In this document: piece by piece, positions 1 to 9,962 of the stretch
Layout of the letters: every line of letters starts with the position of its first letter
Numbering within the stretch: position 1 is the first letter of the stretch
Assembly (NCBI RefSeq): GCF_003473485.1
Contig: NC_053044.1
Span: 49,826,091-49,890,090, forward strand
Source: Medicago truncatula
Lineage: Eukaryota; Streptophyta; Magnoliopsida; Fabales; Fabaceae
Length of the DNA: 64,000 nt
Reading direction: 5' to 3'
Program-made: the position numbers and the translations under genes
Notes under the pieces: generated by a model
What the model was told of the DNA's origin: nothing
Database searches by the model: none
Seen by the model: the letters and a program-made list of their open reading frames with translations, nothing else

Positions 1-2
1 AA

Positions 3-20
3 TGGCGACTTCACTGGGGA
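3..20 (+). other. Primer binding site (tRNA-Arg type)
   Basis: TGGCGACTTCACTGGGGA starts with the TGG expected opposite a tRNA 3' CCA end and closely resembles the tRNA-Arg primer site known for Ogre-type elements. The same 18-mer occurs inside the related element at 25911-25928 on the minus strand, four bases from its LTR. Confidence 0.85.
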
Positions 21-742
21 CCCCCCCTAAGAGGGTTGAGCCTAACTTGGCTTTATTTAATTCTTTGTGCTATAACTTGCTTAAAACAAAAACAAAAAAT
101 AAAGATGGAAATAATTGTATATATCTTTTATCTTCTCTCTTTCTTCCTTTCTTTTTAAATATGAGTAGTGGGATAAAGCCCTACACCCGGGCTTGAGAGA
201 AACATAAGATAGGAAGGTGGTATAACCAAAGTGCCTTTCCGAGAGTCAAGTCTCGTGTTTAGGTTCATGTGGTACAACCCCACTCAATGGAGGAATCTTG
301 AAAGTAATCTATGTTGGCATGAATAGTCGTGTTGGCGTTATATTTTCAAGTGACCGTCGAAGTTGAGGACCTTTAGTTACCCTTAACCCATCTTAGCCTT
401 TCTAGGACGTAGTGCGGTGGCTAATCAAGAGTAGTCTTGAATTAGTTGATACGCGATACTACACTCAAATGAAACCTTCCTACGGATATTATTGGATCAA
501 GAGTAGTCTTGTAACCTGATAACATTCGGAGGTAGTTGATGACTTTGGGAACTGGATAGAACCCGTGATACAGGTACAAATGAAACCATAGTCCTTACCA
601 AATGGGGGTTACTACCTTTAAACTCCAACATGATAAGCTTAACCTATGCATAATCATGCATACATGCATTCATTCATAATTTTTATCTTTTTTCATCAAA
701 AATATCGAAGGGCTTATACTTGTTTTTGTAAATATCATAGGC
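21..742 (+). other. Retrotransposon 5' leader with two identical hairpins
   Basis: This is a non-coding leader of about 720 nt between the primer site and ORF1. Its counterpart in the nested element (about 25190-25910, minus) is clearly alignable along its length. The 14-mer CAAGAGTAGTCTTG (5-bp stem, GTAG loop) occurs at 426-439 and 498-511, exactly 72 nt apart. In the nested element it occurs at 25408-25421 and 25480-25493 with the same spacing. The role is unknown; packaging or dimerisation is a guess. Short ORFs here, for example at 2-196, have no support. Confidence 0.6.
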
Positions 743-2158
743 ATGGAAAGAAGAAATACTAGGAAGTTTACATTCAGGAAATTGGATCTAGAGAACTTAA
801 AGAAGCTTGCATTTGAAGTAACTAGCTTGGAGAATTTTTGTGATCGTCATGGGAAATTGCTTGGTGTCCTCTGGACAAATATCGAGAAGGGGTGCTTGGA
901 GACCTTGGTCCAGTTCTATGACCCTGCTTACCACTGTTTCACTTTTCCTGACTACCAGCTTATGCCTACCCTCGAAGAATACTCTCACTTAATTGGCCTA
1001 CCCGTACTTGATAAGGTACCTTTTACTGGTTTAGAACCTTTTCCCAAAGCCGCCACTATTGCAAATGCCCTCCATCTCAAAACCTCCCTCATAAAAGAAA
1101 AACTCACCCTAAAAGGGAATCTCCCAAGCTTACCTACTAAATTTCTTTACCAACAAGCCTTCAATTTTTCCAAAACAAACAATGTTGAGGCCTTTTACTC
1201 TATCCTAGCTTTACTCATCTATGGCCTAGTATTGTTCCCGAATATTGATAACTATGTTGACATCCATGCCATCCAAATTTTCCTCACAAAGAACCCAGTC
1301 CCCACATTGTTAGCTGATATATATCATTCCATTCACGATCGAACCCAAGTAGGTCGTGGAGCTATCCTTGGTTGCGCACCCTTACTATACAAATGGTTTA
1401 CCTCTCACTTACCTCAGACCCACTCCTTTCAAGCCAACCCAGAAAATCTCTCCTGGCCCAAAAGAATCATGTCCCTTACCCCATCCGACATAACCTGGTA
1501 CCGTGCCACTTGTAACTTCACGAACATCATTGTCAGTTGTGGAGAATACTCAAATGTACCCCTTCTCGGTACGCAAGGAGGAATCAGCTACAATCCTATC
1601 CTTGCCAAACGTCAGTTCGGATGCCCGATGGAAGCTAAGCCAGATAACATCTACTTACAGGGTGAATTCTACTTCAACCATGAAGATCCCTCAAACAAAA
1701 GAGGGAGATTTGTCCAAGCATGGCATGCCATTCGCACACTCAATAGAAGCCAATTGGCGAGGAGATCAGACTCTTTACAGGGGTCTTACACTCAATGGGT
1801 CATCAATAGAGCTTCCGATCTGGTCTTACCATATCATTTGCCGAGGTACCTATCTTCAACAACCCCAGCGCCGGCTTTACCCTTGGCCCCCGCAACTGTG
1901 GAGGAATGTCAAGAGAGGTTGGCCCAATCGGAATGTGTGGGTGCTACTTGGAAGAGGAAGTATGATGAAGCTATGCTCAAAATGGAAACTATGAGTGGTG
2001 AGATAGAACAACAAGAGCATGAGGTTCACAAGCTGAGACGGCAAATAGTAAAAAAGAATGTTCAGATCCGAGCTCAGAGCACAAGGCTATCACAATTTAT
2101 CAGCGCAGGGGAGCGTTGGGAGTTCTTCAAAGATGCACATTCAGATTCTGATGAATAG
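743..2158 (+). CDS. Retrotransposon ORF1, DUF7745-type / plant-mobile-domain-like protein
   Basis: This 471-aa ORF precedes gag, the position of the additional ORF1 typical of Ogre elements. Residues about 55-95 carry a pattern like that of plant mobile domain proteins: an aromatic residue, Pro, a Phe, then TLEEYSHLIGLPV. The PMD gene at 16565-28729 has the matching TLDDVACLTHLPI. Further landmarks are LLIYGLVLFPNIDNYVDI (about 156-173), SLTPSDITWY (about 246-255) and NVPLLGTQGGISYNPILA (about 273-290). The C-terminal third (about 390-455) is charged and probably a coiled coil. The function in the retrotransposon is unknown. The start Met lies at the end of the leader, and the remnant in the nested element starts at the matching place. 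The DUF number is from memory. Confidence 0.8.
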   Translation: MERRNTRKFTFRKLDLENLKKLAFEVTSLENFCDRHGKLLGVLWTNIEKGCLETLVQFYDPAYHCFTFPDYQLMPTLEEYSHLIGLPVLDKVPFTGLEPFPKAATIANALHLKTSLIKEKLTLKGNLPSLPTKFLYQQAFNFSKTNNVEAFYSILALLIYGLVLFPNIDNYVDIHAIQIFLTKNPVPTLLADIYHSIHDRTQVGRGAILGCAPLLYKWFTSHLPQTHSFQANPENLSWPKRIMSLTPSDITWYRATCNFTNIIVSCGEYSNVPLLGTQGGISYNPILAKRQFGCPMEAKPDNIYLQGEFYFNHEDPSNKRGRFVQAWHAIRTLNRSQLARRSDSLQGSYTQWVINRASDLVLPYHLPRYLSSTTPAPALPLAPATVEECQERLAQSECVGATWKRKYDEAMLKMETMSGEIEQQEHEVHKLRRQIVKKNVQIRAQSTRLSQFISAGERWEFFKDAHSDSDE

Positions 2159-2545
2159 TCTACTTCAAAGAGCTTGAGAGTTCCCAGTCTTTCTTTTATT
2201 TTTGTTTTTAGCTTTAAGTTAGATATTTATCTTATTTATTTGCAAAGTCTATCCCTTGGCTTCGTTGTTTAGAAAGGGAATTATCTCGTAATATGTAAAT
2301 TATTCAAATGGAACTCTCAACTATGATATTTACAAAAATACTTTCATAAGTCCTTCGATAAAAAAAATATACGTCCATTTTTGCATAAACAATCATGCAT
2401 CATCCTGCATTTCATAGTCTCAAATCAAAGTCTCACACAAACTTCCTTTTCCAGAAAAAGGGTCAACTCGTTTCATACGGTGGCCCCACGTATCATCTAC
2501 AAGTCAACCCGTACTCACTACACTCGGGCAAACGTAAAAAAGAAG

Positions 2546-5500
2546 ATGGATTATCTTGAGCAGGAAAATCGGGTACTTCGTGAAGAAATGACAGCCATGC
2601 AGACTAGGATGGACGAGATGGCTGAATTAATAAAAACAATGGCGGAAGCTCAGACTCAAGCTCAAGCACAGATTCAAGAACAAGCGCAAGCATTGGCACA
2701 AGCTCAAACTCAAGCTCAGGCGCAGGCCCGATCACAAGCACCTCCACCTCCTCCTCCTGTCAGAACTCAGGCCGAGGCATCTTCTTCTTGGACACTATGT
2801 GCTGACACTCCAACGCAGTCCGCTCCGCAACGTTCCACGCCTTGGTTTCCACCTTTCACTGCTGGGGAGATATTTCGTCCTATCACTTGTGAAGCTCAGA
2901 TGCCCACTCACCAGTACACGGCTCAAGTACCCCTACCTGCCATGAGGGCCACTCCCGCCACCATAACCTACTCAGCACCCGTGATGCATACAATTCCGCA
3001 AGCTGAAGAGCCTATCTTTCATTCAGGGAATGCAGAGGCTTACGGGGAGGTAAGTGACCTACGAGAGAAGTATGATGAACTACGCCGAGACATGAAAGCT
3101 CTCCATGAAAAAGGGAAATTCGGGAAGACTGCGTACGATCTCTGTTTGGTACCAAGTGTGCAGGTACCTCACAAATTCAAGATTCCAGATTTCGAGAAAT
3201 ACAAAGGGAGTTCTTGTCCTGAGGAACATCTAAAAATGTATGTGAGAAGGATGCCAGCGTACGCCCAAGATGATCAGATTCTTATTTACTATTTCCAAGA
3301 AAGCTTGACCGGCCCTGCTTCAAAGTGGTACACAAACCTAGACAAAACAAGAGTTCAAACTTTCCGTGACCTTTGCGAAGCTTTTGTGGAACAGTACAGT
3401 TACAATGTAGACATGACTCCGGACCGAAGTGATCTCCAAGCCATGACTCAGGGAGATAAAGAGACGTTCAAAGAGTATGCCCAACGGTGGAGAGACACCG
3501 CTGCCCAAGTCAGCCCACGAATTGAGGAGAAAGAGATGACCAAGCTCTTCCTAAAAACTCTAAATCATTTTTATTACAAAAAGATGGTCGGGAGTACACC
3601 AAAGAGCTTCGCGGAGATGGTTGGTATGGGAGTACAGTTAGAAGAAGGAGTCCGAGAAGGACGCTTAGTAAAGAATACAACTCCTGCCAGTGGGACCAAG
3701 AAGACCGGGAACCATTTCCCGAGGAAGAAAGAACAAGAAGTCGGTATGGTGACTCATGGAGGGCCTCAACAAACTTATCCAGCCTATCAACACATTGCTG
3801 CCATCACACCCACCTCTCACCCTTTTCAACAAACAAATAACCATCCTCAAATACCGCAATATCCTCAAATACCACAATATCCTCAATTCCCACGAAATCC
3901 TTCACCACAAAATGTCCAACCACAAAATGTCCAACAACAAAACTTCCAACAACAACCATACCAACAACAACCATACCAACAACAACCATACCAACAATTC
4001 CCATATCAACAATACCCTCAACAAAATTTCCAACAACAACCTTATCAACAACGCCCACAACAACCTCGACCACCAAGAATGCCGATTAACCCAATACCAG
4101 TCACCTATGCAGAATTACTTCCCGGCTTACTCAAGAAAAACCTTGTCCAAACCAGAACAGCTCCTCCTATCCCAGAAAAACTACCATCTTGGTATAGACT
4201 TGACCAAACTTGTGACTTCCATGAAGGGGGCCGTGGCCATAACATTGAAACTTGTTATGCCTTTAAAAGCACAGTGCAGAGGTTGATCAATGATGGAAAA
4301 ATAACTTTCACAGATTCGGCGCCAAATGTTCAAACAAACCCATTGCCGAATCATGGTGCCGCAACAGTCAACATGATCGAAGATTGTCAAAAGACTCGTC
4401 CCATTCAGGATGTTCAACATATCAGAACACCCTTGGTTCCGTTACATGCCAAGTTATGCAAAGTCGACCTTTTCGAGCATGATCATGATCTCTGTGAAAT
4501 ATGCCTTATGAACTCCGGAGGATGTCAGAAAGTAAGAAATGATATTCAAGGGCTTCTAGACCGAGGAGAGCTTGTGGTCGAAAGGAAGTGCGATGATGTG
4601 TGTGCAATAACTCCCGAAGGACCTTTGGAGGTATTTTACGACAGTCGAAAGTCAACTATCACCCCTCTGGTAATCTGCTTACCAGGTCCACTGCCATATG
4701 TTTCTGAAAAAGCCGTTCCATACAAATACAATGCCACCATGATTGAAGAGGGTCGCGAGGTTCCAATACCGCCTCTGTCCAGTGTGGATAATATTGTTGA
4801 AGACAGCAGAGTTCTGAGAAATGGGCGCGTTGTTCCCATAGTGTTCCCAAAGAAGATTGATGCTACAATAAACAAGGAGGTTCGGACTAAAGATGCTGGT
4901 ATCGCCAAAGAAGTAGATCAACCCAATGGGGCTGGTACAAGTGCAGAGTTTGATGAGATTCTCAAGTTAATAAAGAAGAGCGAGTACAAGGTTGTTGACC
5001 AACTGATGCAGACTCCATCCAAAATATCCATAATGTCTTTATTACTAAATTCTGAGGCCCATAAAGATGCATTAATGAAGGTCTTAGAACAAGCTTTCGT
5101 GGATTATGATGTAACGGTGGGTCAGTTTGGCGGAATAGTAGGGAATATCACTGCATGCAACAACTTGAGTTTCAGTGATGAAGAGCTCCCAGCAGAAGGA
5201 AGGAACCACAACCGGGCGCTGCATATATCTGTGAACTGTAAAACCGATGCTTTGTCAAAAGTGCTGGTGGATACTGGATCATCTTTGAATGTGTTGTCCA
5301 AAACAACTTATACCCAACTCACATACCAAGACGCACCTTTGAGACGAAGTGGGGTAATGGTGAAAGCCTTTGATGGCTCGAGGAAGGATGTCCTTGGAGA
5401 GGTGGTTCTACCCATCACAGTTGGGCCACAAGTTTTTCAAGTTAATTTTCAAGTCATGGACATTCAAGCTTCATATAGTTGCTTACTGGGTCGACCCTGG

Positions 5501-5992
5501 ATTCACGAGGCAGGAGCTGTCACATCCACGCTGCATCAAAAGCTGAAGTTTGTAAAGAATGGGAAGCTAGTAACTGTAAACGGTGAAGAGGCTTTATTAG
5601 TGAGTCATTTGTCATCTTTCTCTTTCATTGGGGCAGACGATGTCGAAGGGACACCTTTTCAAGGGTTTACTATAGAAGATAAGAATACCCAGAAGAATGA
5701 AGCCTCTATCTCGTCTCTAAAAGATGCTCAGAAAGTCATACAAGCAGGGGGGTCCACAAGCTGGGGAAAGCTGATAGAGCTTCCAGAAAACAAGCACCGA
5801 GAAGGTTTGGGTTTCTTCCCATCTACTAGTTTGTCCACAGCAAAGAAGGGCACTTTCCACAGTTCGGGCTTTATCCATGCAATCATTGAAGATGATCCTG
5901 AAAGTGTGCCACGAGGTTTTATAACACCAGGAGTATCCAGCCACAATTGGGTTGCCATAGATGTTCCTTTTGTTGCTCACTTGTCCAAGTAA
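2546..5992 (+). CDS. gag-pro: Gag-protease polyprotein
   Basis: The frame is open from 2381, but the Met at 2546 is preferred because it begins the MDYLEQENRVLREE coiled coil that also begins the gag of the nested element (MEFLEQENQLLREE after a short extension). This gives 1148 aa. In order: coiled coil (about 1-35), Gln/Ala-rich linker, retrotransposon gag domain (about 208-390, HKFKIPDFEKYKG to GVREGRL), a Gln/Pro/Tyr-rich tandem repeat region (about 427-511), an atypical zinc knuckle CDFHEGGRGHNIETC (about 556-570, with His as the second ligand), and an aspartic protease with DTGSSLNVLS (about 909-918) and a LLGRPWIH motif. Gag forms the particle; the protease matures the polyprotein. A putative intron over the stop codon could join this ORF to pol. 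Confidence 0.93.
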   Translation: MDYLEQENRVLREEMTAMQTRMDEMAELIKTMAEAQTQAQAQIQEQAQALAQAQTQAQAQARSQAPPPPPPVRTQAEASSSWTLCADTPTQSAPQRSTPWFPPFTAGEIFRPITCEAQMPTHQYTAQVPLPAMRATPATITYSAPVMHTIPQAEEPIFHSGNAEAYGEVSDLREKYDELRRDMKALHEKGKFGKTAYDLCLVPSVQVPHKFKIPDFEKYKGSSCPEEHLKMYVRRMPAYAQDDQILIYYFQESLTGPASKWYTNLDKTRVQTFRDLCEAFVEQYSYNVDMTPDRSDLQAMTQGDKETFKEYAQRWRDTAAQVSPRIEEKEMTKLFLKTLNHFYYKKMVGSTPKSFAEMVGMGVQLEEGVREGRLVKNTTPASGTKKTGNHFPRKKEQEVGMVTHGGPQQTYPAYQHIAAITPTSHPFQQTNNHPQIPQYPQIPQYPQFPRNPSPQNVQPQNVQQQNFQQQPYQQQPYQQQPYQQFPYQQYPQQNFQQQPYQQRPQQPRPPRMPINPIPVTYAELLPGLLKKNLVQTRTAPPIPEKLPSWYRLDQTCDFHEGGRGHNIETCYAFKSTVQRLINDGKITFTDSAPNVQTNPLPNHGAATVNMIEDCQKTRPIQDVQHIRTPLVPLHAKLCKVDLFEHDHDLCEICLMNSGGCQKVRNDIQGLLDRGELVVERKCDDVCAITPEGPLEVFYDSRKSTITPLVICLPGPLPYVSEKAVPYKYNATMIEEGREVPIPPLSSVDNIVEDSRVLRNGRVVPIVFPKKIDATINKEVRTKDAGIAKEVDQPNGAGTSAEFDEILKLIKKSEYKVVDQLMQTPSKISIMSLLLNSEAHKDALMKVLEQAFVDYDVTVGQFGGIVGNITACNNLSFSDEELPAEGRNHNRALHISVNCKTDALSKVLVDTGSSLNVLSKTTYTQLTYQDAPLRRSGVMVKAFDGSRKDVLGEVVLPITVGPQVFQVNFQVMDIQASYSCLLGRPWIHEAGAVTSTLHQKLKFVKNGKLVTVNGEEALLVSHLSSFSFIGADDVEGTPFQGFTIEDKNTQKNEASISSLKDAQKVIQAGGSTSWGKLIELPENKHREGLGFFPSTSLSTAKKGTFHSSGFIHAIIEDDPESVPRGFITPGVSSHNWVAIDVPFVAHLSK
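3826..4078 (+). repeat. In-frame CAA-rich minisatellite in gag
   Basis: Short tandem units of the type ccatacCAACAACAA code for repeated QQQPY-like peptides between the gag domain and the zinc knuckle. The open antisense frames here come from the repeat and are not genes. The nested element lacks this linker. Confidence 0.7.
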
Positions 5993-6245
5993 TGCATTTG
6001 TCTAGTTTATGCTTTTCTTTTCAAAAAAATCCTTTCGCCCCGCCCCAAGCGAAAGTGAACTTATCTAGGGCTTTTTATCTCAAGAAATTATCATCAATAA
6101 AATAAAAATGTCGTTTTTTTTCCCGATGTTTTGTCTCATTTTCTTCTATGCTTTTCTGAAAAGTGGTAATACAAAAAACCCAACATAAATTTTCAAAAAA
6201 TCTGCATGTATCTTTTTTCTAAAAAATCATCCATCACATGTGCAG
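5989..6245 (+). other. Putative 257-nt intron between gag-pro and pol
   Basis: A GT donor (gtaatg) starts at 5989, inside the last sense codon of gag-pro. An AG acceptor (catgtgcag) ends at 6245, just after the ATG of the pol ORF, and is preceded by a T-rich stretch. Removing 5989-6245 deletes the gag-pro stop and the pol start codon and keeps the same reading frame across the join. Splicing at the protease-RT boundary is established for Ogre elements. That this copy uses these sites is inferred. Confidence 0.65.
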
Positions 6246-9200
6246 ATTAGAAATCAACGAACCCGCTGAACAACATAACCCTATGATCTCTCCCAACTTT
6301 GAGTTCCCTGTGTATGAAGCGGAGGAAGAAGAGAATGAAGAGATCCCTGACGAAATCTCTCGACTACTCGAACAAGAGAAGAAGACCATTCAGCCTTATG
6401 GGGACGAACTAGAAGTGATTAATTTGGGCACCAAAGAGGACAAGAAAGAAATCAAGGTTGGGGCATCGCTCGAAACAAGTGTTAAAAAGCAGGTGATAGA
6501 GCTCCTCAAAGAATATGTTGATGTGTTTGCCTGGTCCTACCAAGATATGCCGGGTCTAGACACTGATATTGTGGTACATCACCTACCTTTGAAACCTGAA
6601 TGTCCGCCAGTCAAACAAAAATTGAGAAGAACACGCCCTGACATGGCTCTCAAAATCAAAGAGGAGGTACAGAAACAGATCGACGCTGGTTTCCTCATCA
6701 CATCAAATTACCCCCAATGGTTAGCTAACATAGTTCCTGTTCCAAAGAAAGATGGTAAGGTCAGAATGTGTGTCGACTACCGTGATTTAAACAAAGCTAG
6801 CCCGAAAGACGACTTTCCTTTACCTCATATTGACGTGTTGGTTGACAGTACTGCCAAGTCTAAAGTCTTCTCATTCATGGATGGATTCTCTGGTTATAAT
6901 CAAATCAAGATGGCACCCGAAGATAGAGAGAAAACATCATTTATTACACCTTGGGGCACTTTCTGTTACAAAGTAATGCCGTTCGGTTTAATCAATGCCG
7001 GAGCTACTTATCAGAGGGGTATGACTACTCTTTTCCACGATATGATACATAAAGAGATTGAGGTCTATGTGGATGATATGATAGTCAAGTCGATTACCGA
7101 AGAAGACCATGTCAAGTATCTACAGAAGATGTTCCAGCGCCTGAGGAAGTACAAACTTCGTCTAAATCCCAACAAATGCACTTTTGGTGTCAGATCCGGA
7201 AAGCTTCTAGGTTTCATTGTCAGCCAGAAAGGCATCGAAGTAGATCCTGACAAAGTCAAAGCCATCAGAGAGATGCCTGCTCCGAGAACAGAAAAAGAAG
7301 TAAGGGGTTTTCTTGGACGACTAAATTATATCTCCCGGTTCATTTCTCATATGACTGCAACTTGTGGGCCGATATTCAAACTACTCCGCAAAGAACAAGG
7401 TATTGTGTGGACCGAAGATTGCCAGAAGGCTTTTGACAGCATAAAGAAGTACTTGCTAGAACCACCGATTCTCATCCCTCCAGTTGAAGGAAGACCTTTG
7501 ATCATGTACCTAACGGTGTTAGAAGATTCCATGGGTTGTGTGCTCGGACAACAAGATGAAACCGGAAGAAAAGAGCACGCCATTTATTATTTAAGCAAGA
7601 AGTTTACTGAATGTGAATCTCGCTACTCCATGCTCGAGAAGACATGTTGTGCTCTAGCCTGGGCTGCCAAGCGCCTCCGTCATTATATGATTAACCACAC
7701 TACTTGGCTGGTATCTAAAATGGATCCAATCAAATACATATTTGAGAAACCCGCTTTGACAGGAAGGATTGCACGGTGGCAGATGCTACTATCTGAATAT
7801 GATATCAAGTACCGTTCCCAGAAGGCAATTAAAGGCAGTATTCTTGCTGATCACTTGGCTCACCAACCGCTTGAGGACTATCAGCCTATTAAGTTTGACT
7901 TTCCTGATGAAGAGATTATGTATTTAAAAATGAAAGATTGCGACGAGCCATTATTCGGAGAAGGTCCTGATCCAGATTCAGTGTGGGGTTTGATATTTGA
8001 TGGGGCTGTCAATGTATACGGCAACGGCATAGGAGCAGTACTCCTTACTCCTAAGGGTACTCACATCCCTTTCACAGCAAGACTCCGGTTTGACTGCACA
8101 AACAACATCGCTGAATATGAGGCCTGCATCATGGGTATTGAAGAAGCCATTGATCTAAGAATCAAGAACATCGAAATATATGGAGATTCAGCTCTTGTAA
8201 TCAACCAGATCAAAGGAAAATGGGAAACTCTTCACGCAGGACTAATACCTTATCGAGACTATGCAAGACGTTTATTGACCTTCTTCAACAAAGTGGAATT
8301 ACATCATATTCCTCGGGATGAGAATCAGATGGCGGATGCCTTGGCTACTTTGTCTTCAATGATCAAGGTGAATCATCACAATGACGTGCCACTAATCAGT
8401 GTCAAATTCCTTGATAGACCCGCTTATGTGTTTGCCGCTGAAGCAGTTTTCGACGATAAACCTTGGTTTCATGATATTAAGGTGTTTCTCCAAACTCGAG
8501 AGTATCCTCCTGGAGCATCCAACAAAGATAAGAAGACTCTCAGAAGATTATCTAGTAATTTCTTCCTGAATGGGGATATCTTGTACAAAAGAAACTTTGA
8601 CACGGTCTTGCTCAGATGTGTAGACAAATATGAAGCTGATTTATTGATACATGAAATACACGAAGGATCCTTCGGAATTCATCCTAATGGGCACACAATG
8701 GCTAAAAAGATATTGCGAGCAGGCTACTACTGGATGACAATGGAATCAGATTGCTACAAGCATACCAGAAAGTGTCACAAGTGCCAGATATACGCCGACA
8801 AGATTCATATGCCGCCAACTACACTCAATTTGCTTTCCTCTCCGTGGCCTTTCTCTATGTGGGGCATTGACATGATCGGAAGGATTGAGCCCAAAGCTTC
8901 AAATGGACACCGTTTTATCCTAGTGGCTATTGACTACTTCACTAAGTGGGTTGAGGCCGCATCGTATGCCAATGTGACCAAACAAGTAGTGGTCAAATTT
9001 ATCAAGAATCATATCATTTGTCGCTATGGCATCCCCAACCGGATCATCACCGACAACGGGACAAATCTAAACAACAAGATGATGAAAGAATTGTGTGATG
9101 ATTTCAAGATCGAGCACCATAACTCTTCACCTTACAGACCTCAAATGAATGGTGCTGTCGAAGCTGCGAACAAGAATATAAAGAGGATTGTCCAGAAGAT

Positions 9201-9711
9201 GGTGGTGACTTATAAAGATTGGCATGAAATGCTTCCCTTTGCATTACATGGATATCGTACTTCTGTACGCACATCAACAGGGGCAACTCCTTTTTCCCTG
9301 GTATATGGCATGGAGGCAGTACTCCCTGTAGAAGTCGAAATTCCATCATTGAGAGTCTTAATGGAGGCTGACTTATCGGAAGCTGAATGGGTTCAGAATA
9401 GATACGACCAGTTGAATCTAATTGAAGAAAAGCGCATGACAGCCCTATGTCACGGACAATTATATCAAAAAAGGATGAAGCAGGCCTTTGACAAGAAAGT
9501 TCGTCCCCGTGAGTTTAAAGAAGGTGATCTCGTGCTCAAAAAGATTTTCTCTTTCCAACCAGACTCCCGAGGCAAGTGGGCTCCTAATTATGAAGGTCCG
9601 TATGTTGTTAAAAGAGCCTTCTCAGGTGGTGCCATGACTCTACAAACCATGGACGGTGAAGAACTTCCACGACCTGTGAACACAGATGCAGTCAAGAAAT
9701 ACTTTGTCTAA
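6238..9711 (+). CDS. pol: Pol polyprotein: reverse transcriptase, dual RNase H, integrase
   Basis: The ORF is open for 1157 aa. Reverse transcriptase covers about 130-350, with VCVDYRDLNKAS-like motifs (MCVDYRDLNKAS here), MPFGLINAGATYQR and the catalytic YVDD (about 277-280). A degenerate gypsy RNase H follows (about 415-500). An archaeal-type second RNase H, typical of the Tat lineage, has its acidic residues in IFDGA (about 585), AEYEA, GDSALV and ADALA. Integrase has an HHCC finger (HEIHEG...CHKCQ, about 805-855) and catalytic D, D and E in WGIDMIG (about 877), ITDNG (about 938) and GAVEAANK (about 973). The C-terminus (VRPREFKEGDLVLKK) is the usual integrase tail without an obvious chromodomain. 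No frame breaks were seen. The annotated ATG may lie inside the intron described above. Confidence 0.93.
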   Translation: MCRLEINEPAEQHNPMISPNFEFPVYEAEEEENEEIPDEISRLLEQEKKTIQPYGDELEVINLGTKEDKKEIKVGASLETSVKKQVIELLKEYVDVFAWSYQDMPGLDTDIVVHHLPLKPECPPVKQKLRRTRPDMALKIKEEVQKQIDAGFLITSNYPQWLANIVPVPKKDGKVRMCVDYRDLNKASPKDDFPLPHIDVLVDSTAKSKVFSFMDGFSGYNQIKMAPEDREKTSFITPWGTFCYKVMPFGLINAGATYQRGMTTLFHDMIHKEIEVYVDDMIVKSITEEDHVKYLQKMFQRLRKYKLRLNPNKCTFGVRSGKLLGFIVSQKGIEVDPDKVKAIREMPAPRTEKEVRGFLGRLNYISRFISHMTATCGPIFKLLRKEQGIVWTEDCQKAFDSIKKYLLEPPILIPPVEGRPLIMYLTVLEDSMGCVLGQQDETGRKEHAIYYLSKKFTECESRYSMLEKTCCALAWAAKRLRHYMINHTTWLVSKMDPIKYIFEKPALTGRIARWQMLLSEYDIKYRSQKAIKGSILADHLAHQPLEDYQPIKFDFPDEEIMYLKMKDCDEPLFGEGPDPDSVWGLIFDGAVNVYGNGIGAVLLTPKGTHIPFTARLRFDCTNNIAEYEACIMGIEEAIDLRIKNIEIYGDSALVINQIKGKWETLHAGLIPYRDYARRLLTFFNKVELHHIPRDENQMADALATLSSMIKVNHHNDVPLISVKFLDRPAYVFAAEAVFDDKPWFHDIKVFLQTREYPPGASNKDKKTLRRLSSNFFLNGDILYKRNFDTVLLRCVDKYEADLLIHEIHEGSFGIHPNGHTMAKKILRAGYYWMTMESDCYKHTRKCHKCQIYADKIHMPPTTLNLLSSPWPFSMWGIDMIGRIEPKASNGHRFILVAIDYFTKWVEAASYANVTKQVVVKFIKNHIICRYGIPNRIITDNGTNLNNKMMKELCDDFKIEHHNSSPYRPQMNGAVEAANKNIKRIVQKMVVTYKDWHEMLPFALHGYRTSVRTSTGATPFSLVYGMEAVLPVEVEIPSLRVLMEADLSEAEWVQNRYDQLNLIEEKRMTALCHGQLYQKRMKQAFDKKVRPREFKEGDLVLKKIFSFQPDSRGKWAPNYEGPYVVKRAFSGGAMTLQTMDGEELPRPVNTDAVKKYFV

Positions 9712-9730
9712 AAATTTTAAAAGAACAGCT

Positions 9731-9885
9731 CGGTAAGTCGAAAACCCGAAAAGGGCGACTTAGGCAAAAATGAGCGTCTCGGTGGATTGAAAACCCGAAA
9801 AGGGCGGTCCAGGCAAAAATTAGAGACAATAAACAGAGATCATTATCCTGATAGAGTGAAAACCCGAAAGGGCAGTCTATGCAAA
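9731..9885 (+). repeat. Covarying RNA hairpin cluster 1 (three copies)
   Basis: Three hairpins (9734-9762, 9783-9811, 9851-9880) share a constant centre, AAAACCCGAAA(A)GGG, flanked by different but self-complementary 7-8-nt arms: TAAGTCG/CGACTTA, TGGATTG/CGGTCCA (G-U pairs) and ATAGAGTG/CAGTCTAT (one mismatch). Each is followed by (A)GGCAAAAA or GCAAAAA. The constant CCC-GAAA-GGG can itself form a small stem with a GNRA-type tetraloop. Confidence 0.75.
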
Positions 9886-9894
9886 AATTAAGGA

Positions 9895-9962
9895 TTTTAA
9901 AAAAAAAAATAAAAAAAAAATAAAAAAAAAATAATAAAAAAAATAAAATAAAAAAAGGAAAA
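9895..9962 (+). repeat. A-rich low-complexity tract
   Basis: This is nearly pure A with scattered T and G, between the two hairpin clusters. The open antisense frames over it (poly-Phe) are artefacts of base composition. Confidence 0.8.

Noticed and set aside
2..196. ORF of 64 aa covering the primer binding site
   Set aside because: It overlaps the primer site and leader and has no conserved reading frame in the nested element.
3665..4076. Long antisense ORFs over gag (for example a Val/Gly-rich frame at 3804-4076)
   Set aside because: They are shadows of the CAA-rich repeat in gag; no start context or family similarity.
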